Below, one piece after another: positions 63,546 through 64,000 of a stretch of DNA of 64,000 nt. Both the position numbers and the translations under genes were made by a program. The notes beneath the pieces were generated by a model. That model was not told the origin of the DNA. It made no database searches and saw only the letters and a program-made list of their open reading frames with translations. The stretch lies in contig NC_087383.1 in assembly GCF_963675165.1 (NCBI RefSeq), positions 2,634,979 to 2,698,978 on the forward strand, given 5' to 3'. The stretch is from Halichondria panicea (taxonomy: Eukaryota; Porifera; Demospongiae; Suberitida; Halichondriidae). Each line of letters opens with the position of its first letter. The stretch's first letter is position 1.

Positions 63546-64000
63546 ATAAGAAAAGCCTTTGCTGTGATCCATGACAAATGCCGAGTGCATAATGAGCCAA
63601 AAGCAAAGAATTGTAGCTACAGAAAGAGTCATATAACACAGATAGGGCCAAGAGGAAGAGTACGCTACTCCAATAGACTGTACACAGGAGGCAAACTCAC
63701 TATTGCATGTAACCACAGCCACTTGAGATACAACAATAACAATAACAATGCTGATAAGAAAAAGCAATTAGTGGTAATCATCACTAACGTTTTTATTCAT
63801 CCATTCATAGCATGAACAAAGTAAGGTTGTTCCACCCCCCTCTCCCCCTCTCCCAAAAAAAAACAAGCGCATGCAGCTGCATGCGAGCTAGCTACGTTTA
63901 ATAAAACAGTGTGCAATTATTCAGTTGCACTAGCTATCTAAAACTAGCTACTCAAAGCTATCTAACTAATCTAATCATCACTAACGGTTATTCATCCATT
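63546..64000. other. gene-free stretch at the right edge
   Basis: Near copy of 10151-10600, including CAATAACAATAACAATG and ATTCATCCATTCA. No gene recognised. Confidence 0.55.

Overview
The window is animal nuclear DNA: spliced genes with GT-AG introns, AT-rich spacers, long (CA)n tracts, many inverted-repeat transposons and repeated segmental duplication. Its main content is a cluster of NLR-type (NACHT plus leucine-rich repeat) immune-receptor genes with a DEATH-like N-terminal exon. Together with a DEATH-NACHT-LRR layout and heavy local duplication, this fits a sponge (Porifera, probably a demosponge; Amphimedon queenslandica is known to carry a large NLR family). The species cannot be fixed from the sequence.

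Layout. 1-1478: 3' part of NLR-A (+). 1479-10600: flank holding two copies of the 3' end of an IQGAP-like gene (-), exons of an unidentified coiled-coil gene (-), inverted-repeat elements and a 145-bp tandem repeat. 10600-13730: gene-free, with a 741-bp palindrome and a 357-bp MITE. 13938-16763: a Merlin/IS1595-type DNA transposon whose transposase is itself broken by a 1093-bp long-TIR element. 16999-19944: NLR-B, complete (887 aa). 20000-35500: a tandem ~6.9-kb duplication carrying two identical truncated NLR pseudogenes, C1 (26390-27340) and C2 (33335-34285), with IQGAP-like and coiled-coil fragments between. 34286-38427: near copy of 1479-5640. 38428-42218: three (with a small MITE, four) transposons nested inside each other. 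42300-47500: more IQGAP-like and coiled-coil fragments. 47799-53322: decayed EFR3-like gene (-) interrupted by a large microsatellite and a minisatellite. 53505-54533: decayed gag-like retroelement ORF (-). 54824-57771: NLR-D, complete (892 aa). 57800-64000: near copy of the 5640-10600 flank with an exon-bearing unit triplicated.

How it works together. Only NLR-B and NLR-D look functional across the whole gene; NLR-A is intact as far as visible. The DEATH-like exon would recruit signalling partners, the NACHT ATPase would drive oligomerisation, and the LRRs would sense. The amplification unit is an NLR gene facing, tail to tail, the 3' end of an IQGAP-like gene: every NLR copy has an IQGAP-like last exon 445-620 bp past its end on the opposite strand. 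Differences between the NLR copies concentrate on the LRR beta-strand faces and one NACHT patch, and a conserved hairpin lies 80-95 bp before each visible start codon. Empty insertion sites in sister blocks make it possible to order several transposon insertions relative to the duplications. All gene identities come from reading motifs by eye; no database search was run.
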